Of a stretch of 64,000 bases of DNA, positions 16,605 through 25,676 are shown piece by piece (position 1 is the first letter of the stretch; every line of letters begins with the position of its first letter). A program made the position numbers and the translations under genes. Origin of the DNA: HK1 sp965215295 (GTDB lineage Bacteria > Pseudomonadota > Gammaproteobacteria > HK1); assembly GCA_965215295.1 (NCBI GenBank), contig OZ244045.1, positions 1,612,001 to 1,676,000 on the forward strand, given 5' to 3'. The notes beneath the pieces are model-generated. The model was not told where the DNA came from. It was given only the letters and a program-made list of their open reading frames with translations, and ran no database searches.

Positions 16605-17998
16605 GGACGCTCCCCGTCCCGGCGTCCGGCGGCGCGTTCCCTCCGCCGCACCCTTGCGACGCCTGCGCGGACTCTCCACCATTGCGCCCCTCCCGGGGAG
16701 GGGCCGCCACCATCACCGCTCGACAGTCACTCGCGCTTCGGGTCAACGACCGGTTCTTCTACGGCTGGGCGATGCTCGCCATCGCCTCGCTCGCGATGTT
16801 CGCGAGCGGCCCCGGACAGTCGCATACCTTCAGCGTCTTCCTGCTGCCGATCTCCGAGGATCTGGGCATCTCCCGGACCTCGGTGGCGAGCGCCTATGCG
16901 TTCGCCACCCTGGTCGCCGCCTTCGGATTGCCGCACATCGGGAGGCTGGTCGACCGCCACGGCGTGCGCACCGTGCTGATCGGGGTGGGGGCCGCGTTCG
17001 GGACCGCGGCGGTCGCGTTCGGTGCGGTCAACGGATTCGTGCTGCTGACCTTCGGGTTCGCCGCGCTGCGATTCTTCGGGCAGGGCTCGCTGATGCTCTG
17101 CGCGGGGAACCTCGCGTCGCAGTGGTTCGACCGCAGGCGCGGCCTCGCCCTCAGCCTGATCGTGCTCGGATTCTCGCTGAGCGTCGCGGTGCATCCGCCG
17201 CTCGCGCAGTGGCTGACCGATGCCTTCGGCTGGCGGATGGCGTGGGTGGCGATGGGAGTGGCGACGTGGCTGTTGCTGCTGCCGCCGGTCCTGCTGCTCG
17301 TCTTCGACCGGCCGGAGGCGCTCGGACTCCGGCCCGACGGACCCGACGGACCGGCCGGGGACGCCGCGCCGCCGCGCCCGGAAGTCCCGGGCGACGGCGC
17401 CGTGGTCGGCCTGAGCCTTCCCGAAGCGAAGCGCACCGGCGCGTTCCGGATCATCCTGGCGTCCAACTGCTCGTTCTCGGCGCTGGTGACCGCGATGTTC
17501 TTCCACCAGGTATCGGTGTTCGAGGCCCAGGGTCTCGACGCCGCCACCGCGGCCTCGATGTTCTCCATCTCCGCCGTGATCATGGTGATCGCGACGCCCC
17601 TCGTCGGCATCCTGCTCGACCGGTATCCCACGAAGCCGCTCTATGCGGCGGCGCTGCTGTCGGTCGGCGTCTCGCTCGTCGCGATGAGCTTGGTGAGCGA
17701 CCTCCGCAGCGCCATCGTGTTCAGCGTCCTCTTCGGAGTGGCCAACGCGGCGATGCACGCGCACTTCACCTTCGTCTGGCCGAAGTTCTTCGGCCGCCGG
17801 CATCTCGGATCGATTCAGGGGTTCGCCCAGATGGGCGCCGTGATCGGCGCGTCGGTGGGTCCGATTCCCCTCGGATTCGGATACGACCATTTCGGCGGCT
17901 ACGGCGGCACGCTGGTGGCCCTGGCCGCGATTCCGGTCGCGTGCGCCGTCGCGGTGGCGTTCATGCGCGCGCCGCACCTGGACGGAGCCCGGGCCTGA
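16547..17998 (+). CDS. MFS transporter
   Basis: This 12-helix major facilitator permease is of the monocarboxylate/oxalate-formate antiporter type. The first membrane helix starts at RFFYGWAMLAIASLAMFASG; the conserved loop between helices 2 and 3 reads GRLVDRHGVRTVLIG. The two halves are separated by a cytoplasmic loop rich in Asp/Pro/Gly (about residues 262-290), and the second half repeats the loop motif as GILLDRYPTKPLY. The substrate is probably a carboxylate but is not determinable. The start is doubtful: the first ATG lies in the duplicated block downstream of DUF1127, and a TTG at 16682 would remove about 45 non-conserved residues. Confidence 0.88.
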   Translation: MPREPGQGRSGTGCHGVADRTLPVPASGGAFPPPHPCDACADSPPLRPSRGGAATITARQSLALRVNDRFFYGWAMLAIASLAMFASGPGQSHTFSVFLLPISEDLGISRTSVASAYAFATLVAAFGLPHIGRLVDRHGVRTVLIGVGAAFGTAAVAFGAVNGFVLLTFGFAALRFFGQGSLMLCAGNLASQWFDRRRGLALSLIVLGFSLSVAVHPPLAQWLTDAFGWRMAWVAMGVATWLLLLPPVLLLVFDRPEALGLRPDGPDGPAGDAAPPRPEVPGDGAVVGLSLPEAKRTGAFRIILASNCSFSALVTAMFFHQVSVFEAQGLDAATAASMFSISAVIMVIATPLVGILLDRYPTKPLYAAALLSVGVSLVAMSLVSDLRSAIVFSVLFGVANAAMHAHFTFVWPKFFGRRHLGSIQGFAQMGAVIGASVGPIPLGFGYDHFGGYGGTLVALAAIPVACAVAVAFMRAPHLDGARA

Positions 17999-18019
17999 TT
18001 CGTCGACCGACGCCGGCGC

Positions 18020-18844
18020 CTATCTCGACAGCAGGTCCGCCCGCACCACCTCGTTGGCCGGGGCGGCGGCGGGAGCGAGGTCCTTGCGCCGCTGCCGGAA
18101 ATTGAAGCTGACGCTGATTCGCTCGGCGCCGCGGACACCTTCCTCGTCCGCCGCCGCGCTGTCGCCCGGCGCGTTCCCGTCGTCGTCCGGGGCCGGGGCC
18201 CGGGCCGTCGCCGGGTCGGCACTCGCCATGTTCGGGTGCGTGGAGTGGACGAGCCATCCGGGAAAGGCGATGAGGCGCCCGGCCACCGGCTGGTAAAAGG
18301 CTTCCGCCCAGGTGTGCGGGGAGCGGCGCTTCGGATCGAAGTACGGAGTGATCACGTGGGCTTGGGGGCGGGGGTCGGTGAGGCAGAGCAGGCCGCAGTC
18401 GTCGGGGGCGCGGACGTAGTAGACCCCGCTCCACAGCGCGTGCGGATGGGTGTGATGGCGATTGAAGGCGCCGCGCGGATTCACGTTCGCCCACATCGAG
18501 TCGCACACCGGCTCGTAGTCGTCGTCGTAGCCCTGGTCCGTGAACACGCCGTGCATCAGCTCGAAGATCTCGCGGGTGAGGCCGGTGAACTCCGCTCGCA
18601 GGTGCATGTCGGTCGCGCTGTGCCAACCGCCGAGCTGCGGCGTGTTCGACCGGAACGTCCCGCCGGGGTCCCGGTCCCGCCATGCGCGGATGTCCGCGAC
18701 GAGACGCGCGTTGAGGTCCTGCGCCCGGGCAAGATCGGTGTAGTAGACCGGCGTCGGGAAGAAGTAGTCCCGCGCCATGCGCTTCCCGCTTGCGGTCGGG
18801 GCGGTATCGTCCGTCATCGTTCGCGTCCGGTGCGGCGTCGCCAT
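18020..18844 (-). CDS. Putative 2OG-Fe(II) oxygenase (TIGR02466-like)
   Basis: This 274-residue cupin-fold oxygenase resembles the family of uncharacterised 2-oxoglutarate/iron oxygenases with two His-rich segments. RHHTHPHALWSGVYYV carries the first metal ligands, and LIAFPGWLVHSTHPN the distal histidine, followed by ISVSFNFR. A conserved start YFFPTPVYYTDL supports the assignment. An Asp/Ala/Gly-rich insertion (about 30 residues from DPATARAPAPDDDG) sits just after the distal histidine. Its ends meet the MFS gene tail to tail. An ATG at 18817 is an alternative start. Confidence 0.78.
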   Translation of the reverse strand: MATPHRTRTMTDDTAPTASGKRMARDYFFPTPVYYTDLARAQDLNARLVADIRAWRDRDPGGTFRSNTPQLGGWHSATDMHLRAEFTGLTREIFELMHGVFTDQGYDDDYEPVCDSMWANVNPRGAFNRHHTHPHALWSGVYYVRAPDDCGLLCLTDPRPQAHVITPYFDPKRRSPHTWAEAFYQPVAGRLIAFPGWLVHSTHPNMASADPATARAPAPDDDGNAPGDSAAADEEGVRGAERISVSFNFRQRRKDLAPAAAPANEVVRADLLSR

Positions 18845-19141
18845 TCCCGATGCATCGCCCAGTGGCGGCGATGCGGGTCGTCGCCAATCATGTCACTTCA
18901 TCATCCGGATACGCCACGTCCGGTGCCCGGGCGCGCCGTCTGTCCGCCATCGGGCGCCCGGCGCCGAACCCTTGCCATCGCCCGCGACGGATGGAACATT
19001 TCGCACCGCGCTCTCCCGGCAGGGCCGCTGGCGGGGCGAGCGTTCGGCATGTCCCGCCGCGATCGCCCGCCCCGACCAGGAACCCGGTCGCCGAATCCGG
19101 TCAAAGGAACGTTTCGAACATACGGCAAGGAAATTCCACGA

Positions 19142-21316
19142 ATGTCATCGACCCCCCCGATTGCGCCCCGCAAGCCGGCCGTCCGTTCCCCCCTGCACGG
19201 CCGCCGCCGCACCGACGACTACGCCTGGCTCAGGGACGAGCACTGGCAGCAGGTGATGCGCGATCCGGCGGTCCTGCGCGCGGACATCCGGGCCTACCTC
19301 GAAGCGGAGAACGCCTACAAGGATGCGGCGCTCGCACCCGCCGAGGCGCTCCGCACCGCGCTCTTCGACGAGTTCCGCGGCCGCATCAGGGAGGACGACT
19401 CCAGTGTCCCCGCGAGGGACGGCGGATGGGAGTACTACCACCGCTATCGTGAAGGCGGCCAGCACCCGGTAGTGTGCCGGCGTCCGGCCGGCGTCGCCGG
19501 CCGCGACGCCGCGGACGGCGAGAGCCGCGACCTCTCCGGGCCCATCGCGGGCGCCGCCGCCGATGCCACGGCCGGCGACCCCGCCGGGGAGCAGATCCTG
19601 CTCGACGGGGACGCGGAAGCCGAGGGGAAGAGCTACTACCGCGTGGGCGGCCACGGTCATTCCCTGAACCACCGGCGGTTCGCCTGGACCGTCGACGAGA
19701 ACGGGTCGGAGTTCTTCACCCTGAAGGTCAAGGATCTCGGGACCGGGAAGGAGCTCGACGACGTCATCGAGCGGTGCTCGGGGGGGTTCGCGTGGGCCGC
19801 GGACCACCGGACGCTGTTCTGCACCGTGCTCGACGACAATCACCGCCCCTGCAAGGTGCTGCGCCACCGCCTCGGCACCGAAGCCGCGGCCGACGCCGTC
19901 GTCTACGAAGAGCCGGACGCCGGGTTCTTCCTCGACGTGGCGCTCACCGAGTCGCGCCGGTTCGTGGTGATCGACGCGCACGACCACGTCACCAGCGAGG
20001 TGCGGCTCATCGAGGCGGGGCGGCCCGATGCCGCGCCGGTCCTGATCGCCGAGCGAGACCCGAACACCGAGTACGACGTCTCCCACCACGGGGACCGGCT
20101 CATCATCCTCACCAACGCCGACGGCGCCGAGGACTTCAGGATCGTCGAGGCGCCGGTCGCGTCGCCGGGACGCGCGCACTGGGTCGATCTCGTGCCGCAT
20201 CGCCCCGGGGTCCTGATCACCGGCTTCGAGGTGTACGCGCGGTGGCTGGTGCGCCTGGAGCGCGAGAACGCCCTGCCCCGCATCGTGGTGCGGGACCTGG
20301 AAAGCGGCGAGGAGCACGCGATCGCGTTCGAGGAGGAGGCGTACAGCCTCGGACTCGCCGGCGGCTACGAGTTCGACACCGACACGCTGCGGTTCGCGTA
20401 CTCCTCGATGACCACGCCCGAGCACGTCTTCGACTACGACATGCGCACCCGGGAGCGAATCGTGCGCAAGGTGCAGGAAGTCCCGAGCGGCCACGACCCC
20501 GCCGACTACGTCACCCGCCGCATCATGGCCGTGTCGCACGACGGGGAGGCGGTGCCCGTTTCGGTGCTTCATCGCAAGGACACCGCCATCGACGGCTCCG
20601 CGCCCCTGCTCCTCTACGGGTACGGGTCCTACGGAATGTCGATGCCGGCATCGTTCGGCACCACGCGCCTGAGCCTCGTCGACCGGGGCTTCGTCTACGC
20701 CATCGCGCACGTGCGCGGCGGCACCGAGCGCGGCTACGCCTGGTACACCGGCGGCAAGCTCGAGAAGAAGACCAACACCTTCCACGACTTCATCGCGGCC
20801 GCCCACGCGCTCGCCGATCGCGGCTTCACCCGCCGCGGCCGCATCGCCATCCACGGCGGCAGCGCCGGGGGCCTGCTGGTCGGAGCGTGCGCGAACATGG
20901 CGCCGGAGCTGTTCCACGCGGTGGTCGCCGAGGTGCCGTTCGTCGACGTGCTCAACACCATCTGCGACGACACCCTGCCGCTCACCCCGCCGGAGTGGCC
21001 GGAGTGGGGCAACCCGATCGAGAGCGAGGCGGCGTACGACCGCATCGCCGCGTACAGCCCCTACGACAACGTCGAGGCGAAGGACTACCCGCACATCATC
21101 GCCACCGCCGGACTCACCGACCCCCGCGTCACCTGGTGGGAGCCCGCGAAGTGGGTGGCGAAGCTCCGGGCGACCAGGACCGACGATCGCCTGCTGGTGC
21201 TGCACACCAACATGGAGGCGGGGCACGGGGGCGCGGCGGGACGGTTCGACCGGCTCGAGGAGACCGCGCTCGTCTACGCGTTCGTGCTCCACGTGTTCGG
21301 CGTCGGGGCCGAGTGA
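19142..21316 (+). CDS. ptrB: Oligopeptidase B (S9 prolyl oligopeptidase family)
   Basis: This serine peptidase of 724 residues would cut short peptides after basic residues in the cytoplasm. A beta-propeller domain comes first (HGRRRTDDYAWLRD, FRGRIREDDSSVP, YYHRY), then the alpha/beta catalytic domain with the nucleophile in HGGSAGGLLVGA (near residue 575), the acid in TAGLTDPRV and the histidine in EAGHGG. NPIESEAAYDRIAAYSPYDNV is typical of the subfamily. A 35-residue Ala/Asp/Gly-rich insertion at about 113-148 splits the usual CRR-EQILLD segment. The ATG at 19142 has an aaggaa site; a much longer in-frame extension upstream is not coding in character. Confidence 0.93.
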   Translation: MSSTPPIAPRKPAVRSPLHGRRRTDDYAWLRDEHWQQVMRDPAVLRADIRAYLEAENAYKDAALAPAEALRTALFDEFRGRIREDDSSVPARDGGWEYYHRYREGGQHPVVCRRPAGVAGRDAADGESRDLSGPIAGAAADATAGDPAGEQILLDGDAEAEGKSYYRVGGHGHSLNHRRFAWTVDENGSEFFTLKVKDLGTGKELDDVIERCSGGFAWAADHRTLFCTVLDDNHRPCKVLRHRLGTEAAADAVVYEEPDAGFFLDVALTESRRFVVIDAHDHVTSEVRLIEAGRPDAAPVLIAERDPNTEYDVSHHGDRLIILTNADGAEDFRIVEAPVASPGRAHWVDLVPHRPGVLITGFEVYARWLVRLERENALPRIVVRDLESGEEHAIAFEEEAYSLGLAGGYEFDTDTLRFAYSSMTTPEHVFDYDMRTRERIVRKVQEVPSGHDPADYVTRRIMAVSHDGEAVPVSVLHRKDTAIDGSAPLLLYGYGSYGMSMPASFGTTRLSLVDRGFVYAIAHVRGGTERGYAWYTGGKLEKKTNTFHDFIAAAHALADRGFTRRGRIAIHGGSAGGLLVGACANMAPELFHAVVAEVPFVDVLNTICDDTLPLTPPEWPEWGNPIESEAAYDRIAAYSPYDNVEAKDYPHIIATAGLTDPRVTWWEPAKWVAKLRATRTDDRLLVLHTNMEAGHGGAAGRFDRLEETALVYAFVLHVFGVGAE

Positions 21317-21318
21317 CG

Positions 21319-22137
21319 TCACCCCGTCTTCGCGGACGGGTCCGCGCTTTCTCCGACCTTCGCGGACAGGCCGGCGCTTTCTCCGGCACCACCGCGCCGG
21401 CGACCATCGACGGGTCCGGGCCGGGAGCCGCGGTTTCCGGGCGAACCCAGGAGCTGGTCGAGAAACCCGTCGAGCCACCGCTCGCTGGCGCCCGCGTGGC
21501 GCGCGTAGCCTTCGAGCTGGGTCTCGCGGCCTTGGGCACCGGGGCGGTCGAGCCTCGCCGATCTATCGTCCGGGCCGCACCACGACTCGATCATCTCGCG
21601 GGTCATCTCGGGGTGGAACTCGATGCCGTACACATGCTCCCGGTATCGAAACGCCTGGCCCGGAAACAGGGCGTTCTCCGCCAGGTGGACCGCGTCGCGC
21701 GGGATCTCGAACATCTCCCGGTGCCACTGGTAGAACATCGTCGGCGCCGCCAGAAACCGCGGGCAACGCCCGGTCGGACGCACCTCGCAGTATCCGATCT
21801 CGACCAGGCCGTCCGGATGGGGTCCGACCCGCGCGCCGAGCACCCGGGCGATCTGCTGGCCGCCCAAGCAGATCCCGAGCAGCGGCACGCCGCTCGGCAG
21901 CGCAACGCCTTCGAGCCAGTCGAGCTCGGCCCGGATGCCGGGATCGTGGTCGTCGTTCGCACTCTGCGGCCCGCCGAACACGATGGCCGCGGCGTACCCG
22001 GACAGGTCCCCGGGCAGCGTGTCGCCGTGGCACGGCCGGCGGGCGTCGACCTCGAAGCCGCGGGCGGCAAGGCGCTCGCCGAGCTTGCCGGCGGTGGAGT
22101 CCCGGCCGTGGAAGACGGCGATCATCCTGTCCGCCAT
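21319..22137 (-). CDS. Class I glutamine amidotransferase-like protein
   Basis: This 272-residue GATase1-type protein resembles GMP-synthase-like amidotransferases. The nucleophile elbow is GICLGGQQIARVLGA, the His-Glu pair lies in YGIEFHPEMT, and GGPQSANDD precedes. Such stand-alone enzymes can deglutamylate polyamine derivatives or act on unknown amides; the role is unassigned. The tail beyond residue 245 is low-complexity and ends in two 10-residue repeats (GESAGLSAKV / GESADPSAKT) encoded by a 30-bp tandem duplication at 21328-21387. The start is an ATG at 22137. It is divergent from the suyAB-like genes across a 311-bp gap full of direct repeats. Confidence 0.82.
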   Translation of the reverse strand: MADRMIAVFHGRDSTAGKLGERLAARGFEVDARRPCHGDTLPGDLSGYAAAIVFGGPQSANDDHDPGIRAELDWLEGVALPSGVPLLGICLGGQQIARVLGARVGPHPDGLVEIGYCEVRPTGRCPRFLAAPTMFYQWHREMFEIPRDAVHLAENALFPGQAFRYREHVYGIEFHPEMTREMIESWCGPDDRSARLDRPGAQGRETQLEGYARHAGASERWLDGFLDQLLGSPGNRGSRPGPVDGRRRGGAGESAGLSAKVGESADPSAKTG

Positions 22138-22239
22138 TGCGTATGCTCCTCCTCCGGGCACATCCGTGCACGACCCCGGTGGGAGAGCTTGCCATCCGCC
22201 CCGCCGGGATGGCCAGCGATGCCGTAGCGGGAGGTGGGA

Positions 22240-22370
22240 ACCTCCCGCCGTTCCGGGAACGGCATTCCGAAGATCCGGAGGCCGGTACCCCCGGTGAGGA
22301 AGTACGAGAGCCGGCACCGGGGCGGCTCCGGAACGGCATCCCGAAGATCCGGAGGCCGGTGCCGGCCATG
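22240..22370. repeat. Direct repeats between amidotransferase and suyA
   Basis: A block close to ccgggaacggcattccgaag then atccggaggccggt occurs near 22252-22288 and again near 22328-22364, about 75 bp apart, with a gggaggtgggaacctccc hairpin-like element just before. Neither side shows a gene. Confidence 0.75.
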
Positions 22371-22448
22371 CCGGGCCGCACGGCAACGCAAACGGCGCTA
22401 TAGTCCGCGCCGGTCGAGAGGCGCGACAATCAGGAACGGAGGAACGCA

Positions 22449-22730
22449 ATGATCGATTTCGTGGTGCATGACGAGGGCGACAGCGTCGGGGTCGTCGTGG
22501 TCGAGGGGGTCGAGTCGGGAGCCGAGCTGACCGGCTGGATCATGGACCAGGACAAGGAGATCGCCTTCAGGGCGGCGAGCGACATCCCCATCGGGCACAA
22601 GCTCGCGATCAAGCCGATGAGCACCGGCGACACCGTGATCAAGTACGGCGTCGACATCGGCCGGGTGGTGGCGGACATCGCGGTGGGCGAGCACGCGCAC
22701 GTGCACAACATCAAGACCAAGCGCTGGTAG
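22449..22730 (+). CDS. suyA: SAF-domain small subunit, sulfolactate sulfo-lyase type
   Basis: This 93-residue protein is a single SAF domain like the N-terminal part of altronate dehydratase (UxaA). The whole-length pattern FVVHDEGDSVGVVVVEGV, IPIGHKLAIKP, DTVIKYGVDIGRVVADI and HAHVHNIKTKRW matches the small subunit of (2R)-sulfolactate sulfo-lyase. That enzyme splits sulfolactate into pyruvate and sulfite. A strong ggaacggagg site precedes the ATG. The large subunit gene starts 11 bp downstream. An altronate-dehydratase-type or related hydro-lyase role remains possible. Confidence 0.72.
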   Translation: MIDFVVHDEGDSVGVVVVEGVESGAELTGWIMDQDKEIAFRAASDIPIGHKLAIKPMSTGDTVIKYGVDIGRVVADIAVGEHAHVHNIKTKRW

Positions 22731-22741
22731 GAGGCGACGAC

Positions 22742-23917
22742 ATGGCAATGGATCTGGCAAACGCGACGTTCCGGGGCTACCGCCGCGAGAACGGCCGGAC
22801 GGGCGTGCGCAACCACGTGATCGTCCTTCCCGTCGACGACCTCTCGAACGCGGCGTGCGAGGCGGTGGCGAACAACATCAAGGGCACGATGGCGATCCCC
22901 CACCCCTACGGACGCCTGCAGTTCGGCGCGGACCTGGAACTGCACTTCCGCACCCTGATCGGCACCGGCTCCAACCCCAACGTCGCCGCGGTGGTGGTGA
23001 TCGGGATCGAGGAAGGCTGGACCCGGCGCGTGGTGGACGGCATCGCCGAGACCGGCAAGCCGGTCACCGGCTACGGCATCGAGCTGCATGGCGACCACGA
23101 GACGATCATGCGGGCGTCGAAGACCGCGCGCGAGTACGTGCAGTGGGCGTCGGAGCTCGTCCGCGAGGAGACGCCGCTCGCGGACCTGTGGGTATCGACC
23201 AAGTGCGGGGAGTCGGACACCACCTCGGGTTGCGGGGCCAACCCCACCGTCGGCAACGCCTTCGACAAGCTCTACCGGCACGGCACCACCCTGGTGTTCG
23301 GGGAGACCACGGAGATCACCGGCGGCGAGCACCTGGTGGCGGACCGGTGCCGCACCCCCGAGGTCCGCGAGCGGTTCATGTTCATGTTCGACCGCTACCA
23401 GGAGCTCGTCGAGCGGCACAAGACCAGCGATCTCTCGGAGTCCCAGCCCACCAAGGGCAACATCGCGGGCGGGCTCACCACCATCGAGGAGAAGGCGCTC
23501 GGCAACATCCAGAAGATCGGCCGCGAGTGCCTGATCGACGGGGTGCTCGACAAGGCGGAGACACCGGACGGCCCGGGGCTGTGGTTCATGGACTCGTCCT
23601 CGGCCGCGGCGGAGATGGTGACCCTGTGCGCCGCGTCCGGGTTCGTGGTGCACTTCTTCCCCACCGGCCAGGGCAACATCATCGGCAACCCCATCCTCCC
23701 GAACGTCAAGATCTGCGCGAACCCGCGCACCGTGCGCACCATGGGCGAGCACGTGGACGTCGACGTGTCGGGCCTGCTGCGCAAGGAGATGACGCCGGAC
23801 GAGGCCGGCGACGCGCTGCTGGAGATGATGCTCCGCACCGCGAACGGAAGGCTCACCGCGGCGGAGGCCTTGGGCCACCGCGAGTTCGTGCTCACGAGGC
23901 TCTACGAGAGCGCCTGA
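22742..23917 (+). CDS. suyB: UxaA-family large subunit, sulfolactate sulfo-lyase type
   Basis: This 391-residue catalytic subunit belongs to the altronate dehydratase (GD_AH) family. Landmarks are YRRENGRTGVRNHVIVLPVDD, IPHPYGRLQFGADLELHFRTLIGTG, KCGESDTTSGCGANPTVG with conserved cysteines for an iron centre, ESQPTKGNIAGGLTTIEEKALGN, and FFPTGQGNIIGNPILPNVKICANP. The split small/large arrangement and these segments resemble SuyB more than full-length UxaA, so I favour sulfolactate desulfonation (product pyruvate plus sulfite). No sulfite exporter, tauE or sulfolactate racemase is adjacent. Confidence in the family is high, in the substrate moderate. Confidence 0.75.
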   Translation: MAMDLANATFRGYRRENGRTGVRNHVIVLPVDDLSNAACEAVANNIKGTMAIPHPYGRLQFGADLELHFRTLIGTGSNPNVAAVVVIGIEEGWTRRVVDGIAETGKPVTGYGIELHGDHETIMRASKTAREYVQWASELVREETPLADLWVSTKCGESDTTSGCGANPTVGNAFDKLYRHGTTLVFGETTEITGGEHLVADRCRTPEVRERFMFMFDRYQELVERHKTSDLSESQPTKGNIAGGLTTIEEKALGNIQKIGRECLIDGVLDKAETPDGPGLWFMDSSSAAAEMVTLCAASGFVVHFFPTGQGNIIGNPILPNVKICANPRTVRTMGEHVDVDVSGLLRKEMTPDEAGDALLEMMLRTANGRLTAAEALGHREFVLTRLYESA

Positions 23918-24200
23918 GCGCGTCACTCCGGCCCGCGAGAGGCTCGGCGCGGCGGCTCGATTCCTCCGTTCAGTACGCCTCTCGGAACGCCTCGTCCGGC
24001 AGCTCGCGACGGCGGCGGGCCACGAACTCGTCGAGCCCTTGGGCGATGCCCTCGTCGAAAGGATTTTCCGGGCCGGGAACGACATCGGTCGAGCCCGCAT
24101 CGTCCTTGGCAAGGTCCGGCACGTCATCGAGGCCGGCGGCACTCGGCTCCCGTGACGCAAGGTCACCAAGGTGCAACACTATTGGCCGGAAGTGAACGCA

Positions 24201-24362
24201 ATGACCGAACCGATGGAAGTGCGGGAAGACGCGGCGCCCCGTGGACGGGGACGTGAACGGCAGGCTTCGATGTTCAGCCGCGCTACGCCCGGGGAATCGG
24301 CCGGTGATGAGGCATGGGTCGGTGCGACCTTCTTCTCGTCCGAGCGCGGTGCCGTGCAATGA
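24201..24362 (+). CDS. Short ORF coupled to the AAA ATPase gene
   Basis: A 53-codon frame from the ATG at 24201 (MTEPMEVREDAAPRG) ends in a TGA that overlaps the ATG of the ATPase by 4 bp, so ribosomes could pass from one to the other. It has no recognisable domain and a charged, low-complexity composition. The overlap is the only support. In the 23918-24200 gap, a minus-strand frame ending at 23970 (LDEFVARRRRELPDEAF near its end) is of uncertain reality. Confidence 0.35.
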   Translation: MTEPMEVREDAAPRGRGRERQASMFSRATPGESAGDEAWVGATFFSSERGAVQ

Positions 24363-25540
24363 CCCCTGAATCGAGTCCGTTCAGGCCGGGACAGCCCGTA
24401 CCGATCGAGTTCTTCGTCGGCCGCAGCGCCGAAGTCGAACGCCTGAGCGGCATGGTGGCCGGCAGCACCCGGGGTCGATTCGGGATCGGCTTCGTCAGCG
24501 GTGAACGCGGTATCGGCAAGAGCTCTCTCGCGTCCTTCGTCCTGCGCCTCGTCGAGCGCGAACACGACGCTATGGGGTGCCATGTCTTCCTGGGAGGCGT
24601 TCAGGATCTGAAGGAGATGCTGCGACGCACCTTCGATCGCCTGTTGAAGGAGAGCATCGACAAGCCTTGGCACAAGCAGGTCAGAGATTTCTTCGGCGAT
24701 CATGTCCGCAAGGTCGGCCTCTTCGGCATTTCGCTCGAGCTGAACCTCGCCGATCGCGATCTCTCAGCCATGGAACATCACTTCGTCCCGTCCATCAGAC
24801 GATTGCTGGACGAGATCGGGGAGCACAGGAAATCGCTCTTCCTGATTCTCGACGACATCAACGGGCTGGCGGGTTCCAGCGACTTCGCCAACTGGCTGAA
24901 AAGCACCGTGGACGAGATCGCCACGGCCCGGGAAGCGACGAGGCTCTGCATCCTCGTAGTGGGCCTTGAACAGCGGCGTCACGAGCTGGTAGCGGGTCAA
25001 CCGTCTCTGGACCGTGTCTTCGAACTGTTCGACATCGCTCCATGGTCCAACGAGGAAACGTTTGATTTCTACCGGGATTCATTCCTCGCCGGCAATGCGG
25101 ACATCTCGGAAGAGCACTTGCAGCTACTCGTACGGTACTCCGGCGGATTGCCGGTTCTGGCGCATGAAATCGGAGACGCCGTTTGGCGTATCGCTCGCAG
25201 GCCGAAGATCGAGGATGAAGAAATCGCTCTCGGCATTCTCACGGCGGCCGAGGTCATCGGGAGAAAAATGCTGGAGCCCAAAGTTTTCAAAGCTGTCCGC
25301 AGCGATCGCTATCGCTCCATCCTCCGCAAGATAGCGGACCCGCCTGAAATGTACTTCCGCAGGGGTGAGCTTCTGCAACGCCTGACAGGTACGGAGAAGA
25401 AGGTTCTGGACAATTTTCTGCGCCGCATGAGAGATCTGGGGATACTGGAAGCAGATCCTGAAATCCAGGGCGGATACCGCTTTCTCAATCATCTTCACGC
25501 CCTGTATTTCTCTATGGAAGCCCGGCGCATGACGACGTGA
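24359..25540 (+). CDS. AAA/STAND-like ATP-binding protein
   Basis: This 393-residue P-loop ATPase has an Orc1/Cdc6-like or MalT-type architecture. It opens with FFVGRSAEVERL, the usual entry of AAA modules, then Walker A GERGIGKSS (about residue 45), Walker B FLILDDIN (about residue 160) and a sensor-like LVVGLEQ. A winged-helix-like C-terminal region follows (LLQRLTGTEKKVLDNFLRRMRDLGILE). Such single-gene ATPases are found in defence and mobile regions, but no effector gene adjoins it here. Its G+C is lower than that of neighbours, pointing to transfer. Confidence 0.75.
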   Translation: MTPESSPFRPGQPVPIEFFVGRSAEVERLSGMVAGSTRGRFGIGFVSGERGIGKSSLASFVLRLVEREHDAMGCHVFLGGVQDLKEMLRRTFDRLLKESIDKPWHKQVRDFFGDHVRKVGLFGISLELNLADRDLSAMEHHFVPSIRRLLDEIGEHRKSLFLILDDINGLAGSSDFANWLKSTVDEIATAREATRLCILVVGLEQRRHELVAGQPSLDRVFELFDIAPWSNEETFDFYRDSFLAGNADISEEHLQLLVRYSGGLPVLAHEIGDAVWRIARRPKIEDEEIALGILTAAEVIGRKMLEPKVFKAVRSDRYRSILRKIADPPEMYFRRGELLQRLTGTEKKVLDNFLRRMRDLGILEADPEIQGGYRFLNHLHALYFSMEARRMTT

Positions 25541-25676
25541 ACGACAGGCGGTGCCGGATGATCCCGAAGGAAACCATGCGGATCGTCTCCCCCGAGCGTG
25601 CGGAGGCTGTCGTTCGCCCGCACGGGCGAGAGCTCCCTTCCTGTTCGCGCAACGCGGCTGCTCCGGCCCGTACTGG

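Noticed and set aside
16727..17977. 416-codon minus-strand ORF opposite the MFS transporter
   Set aside because: His/Arg/Glu-rich antisense product of a membrane protein gene; typical shadow.
23970..24190. Possible C-terminal fragment of a trimethylamine-methyltransferase-like gene
   Set aside because: LDEFVARRRRELPDEAF is suggestive, but the residues before it do not match, so I could not support it as a pseudogene.
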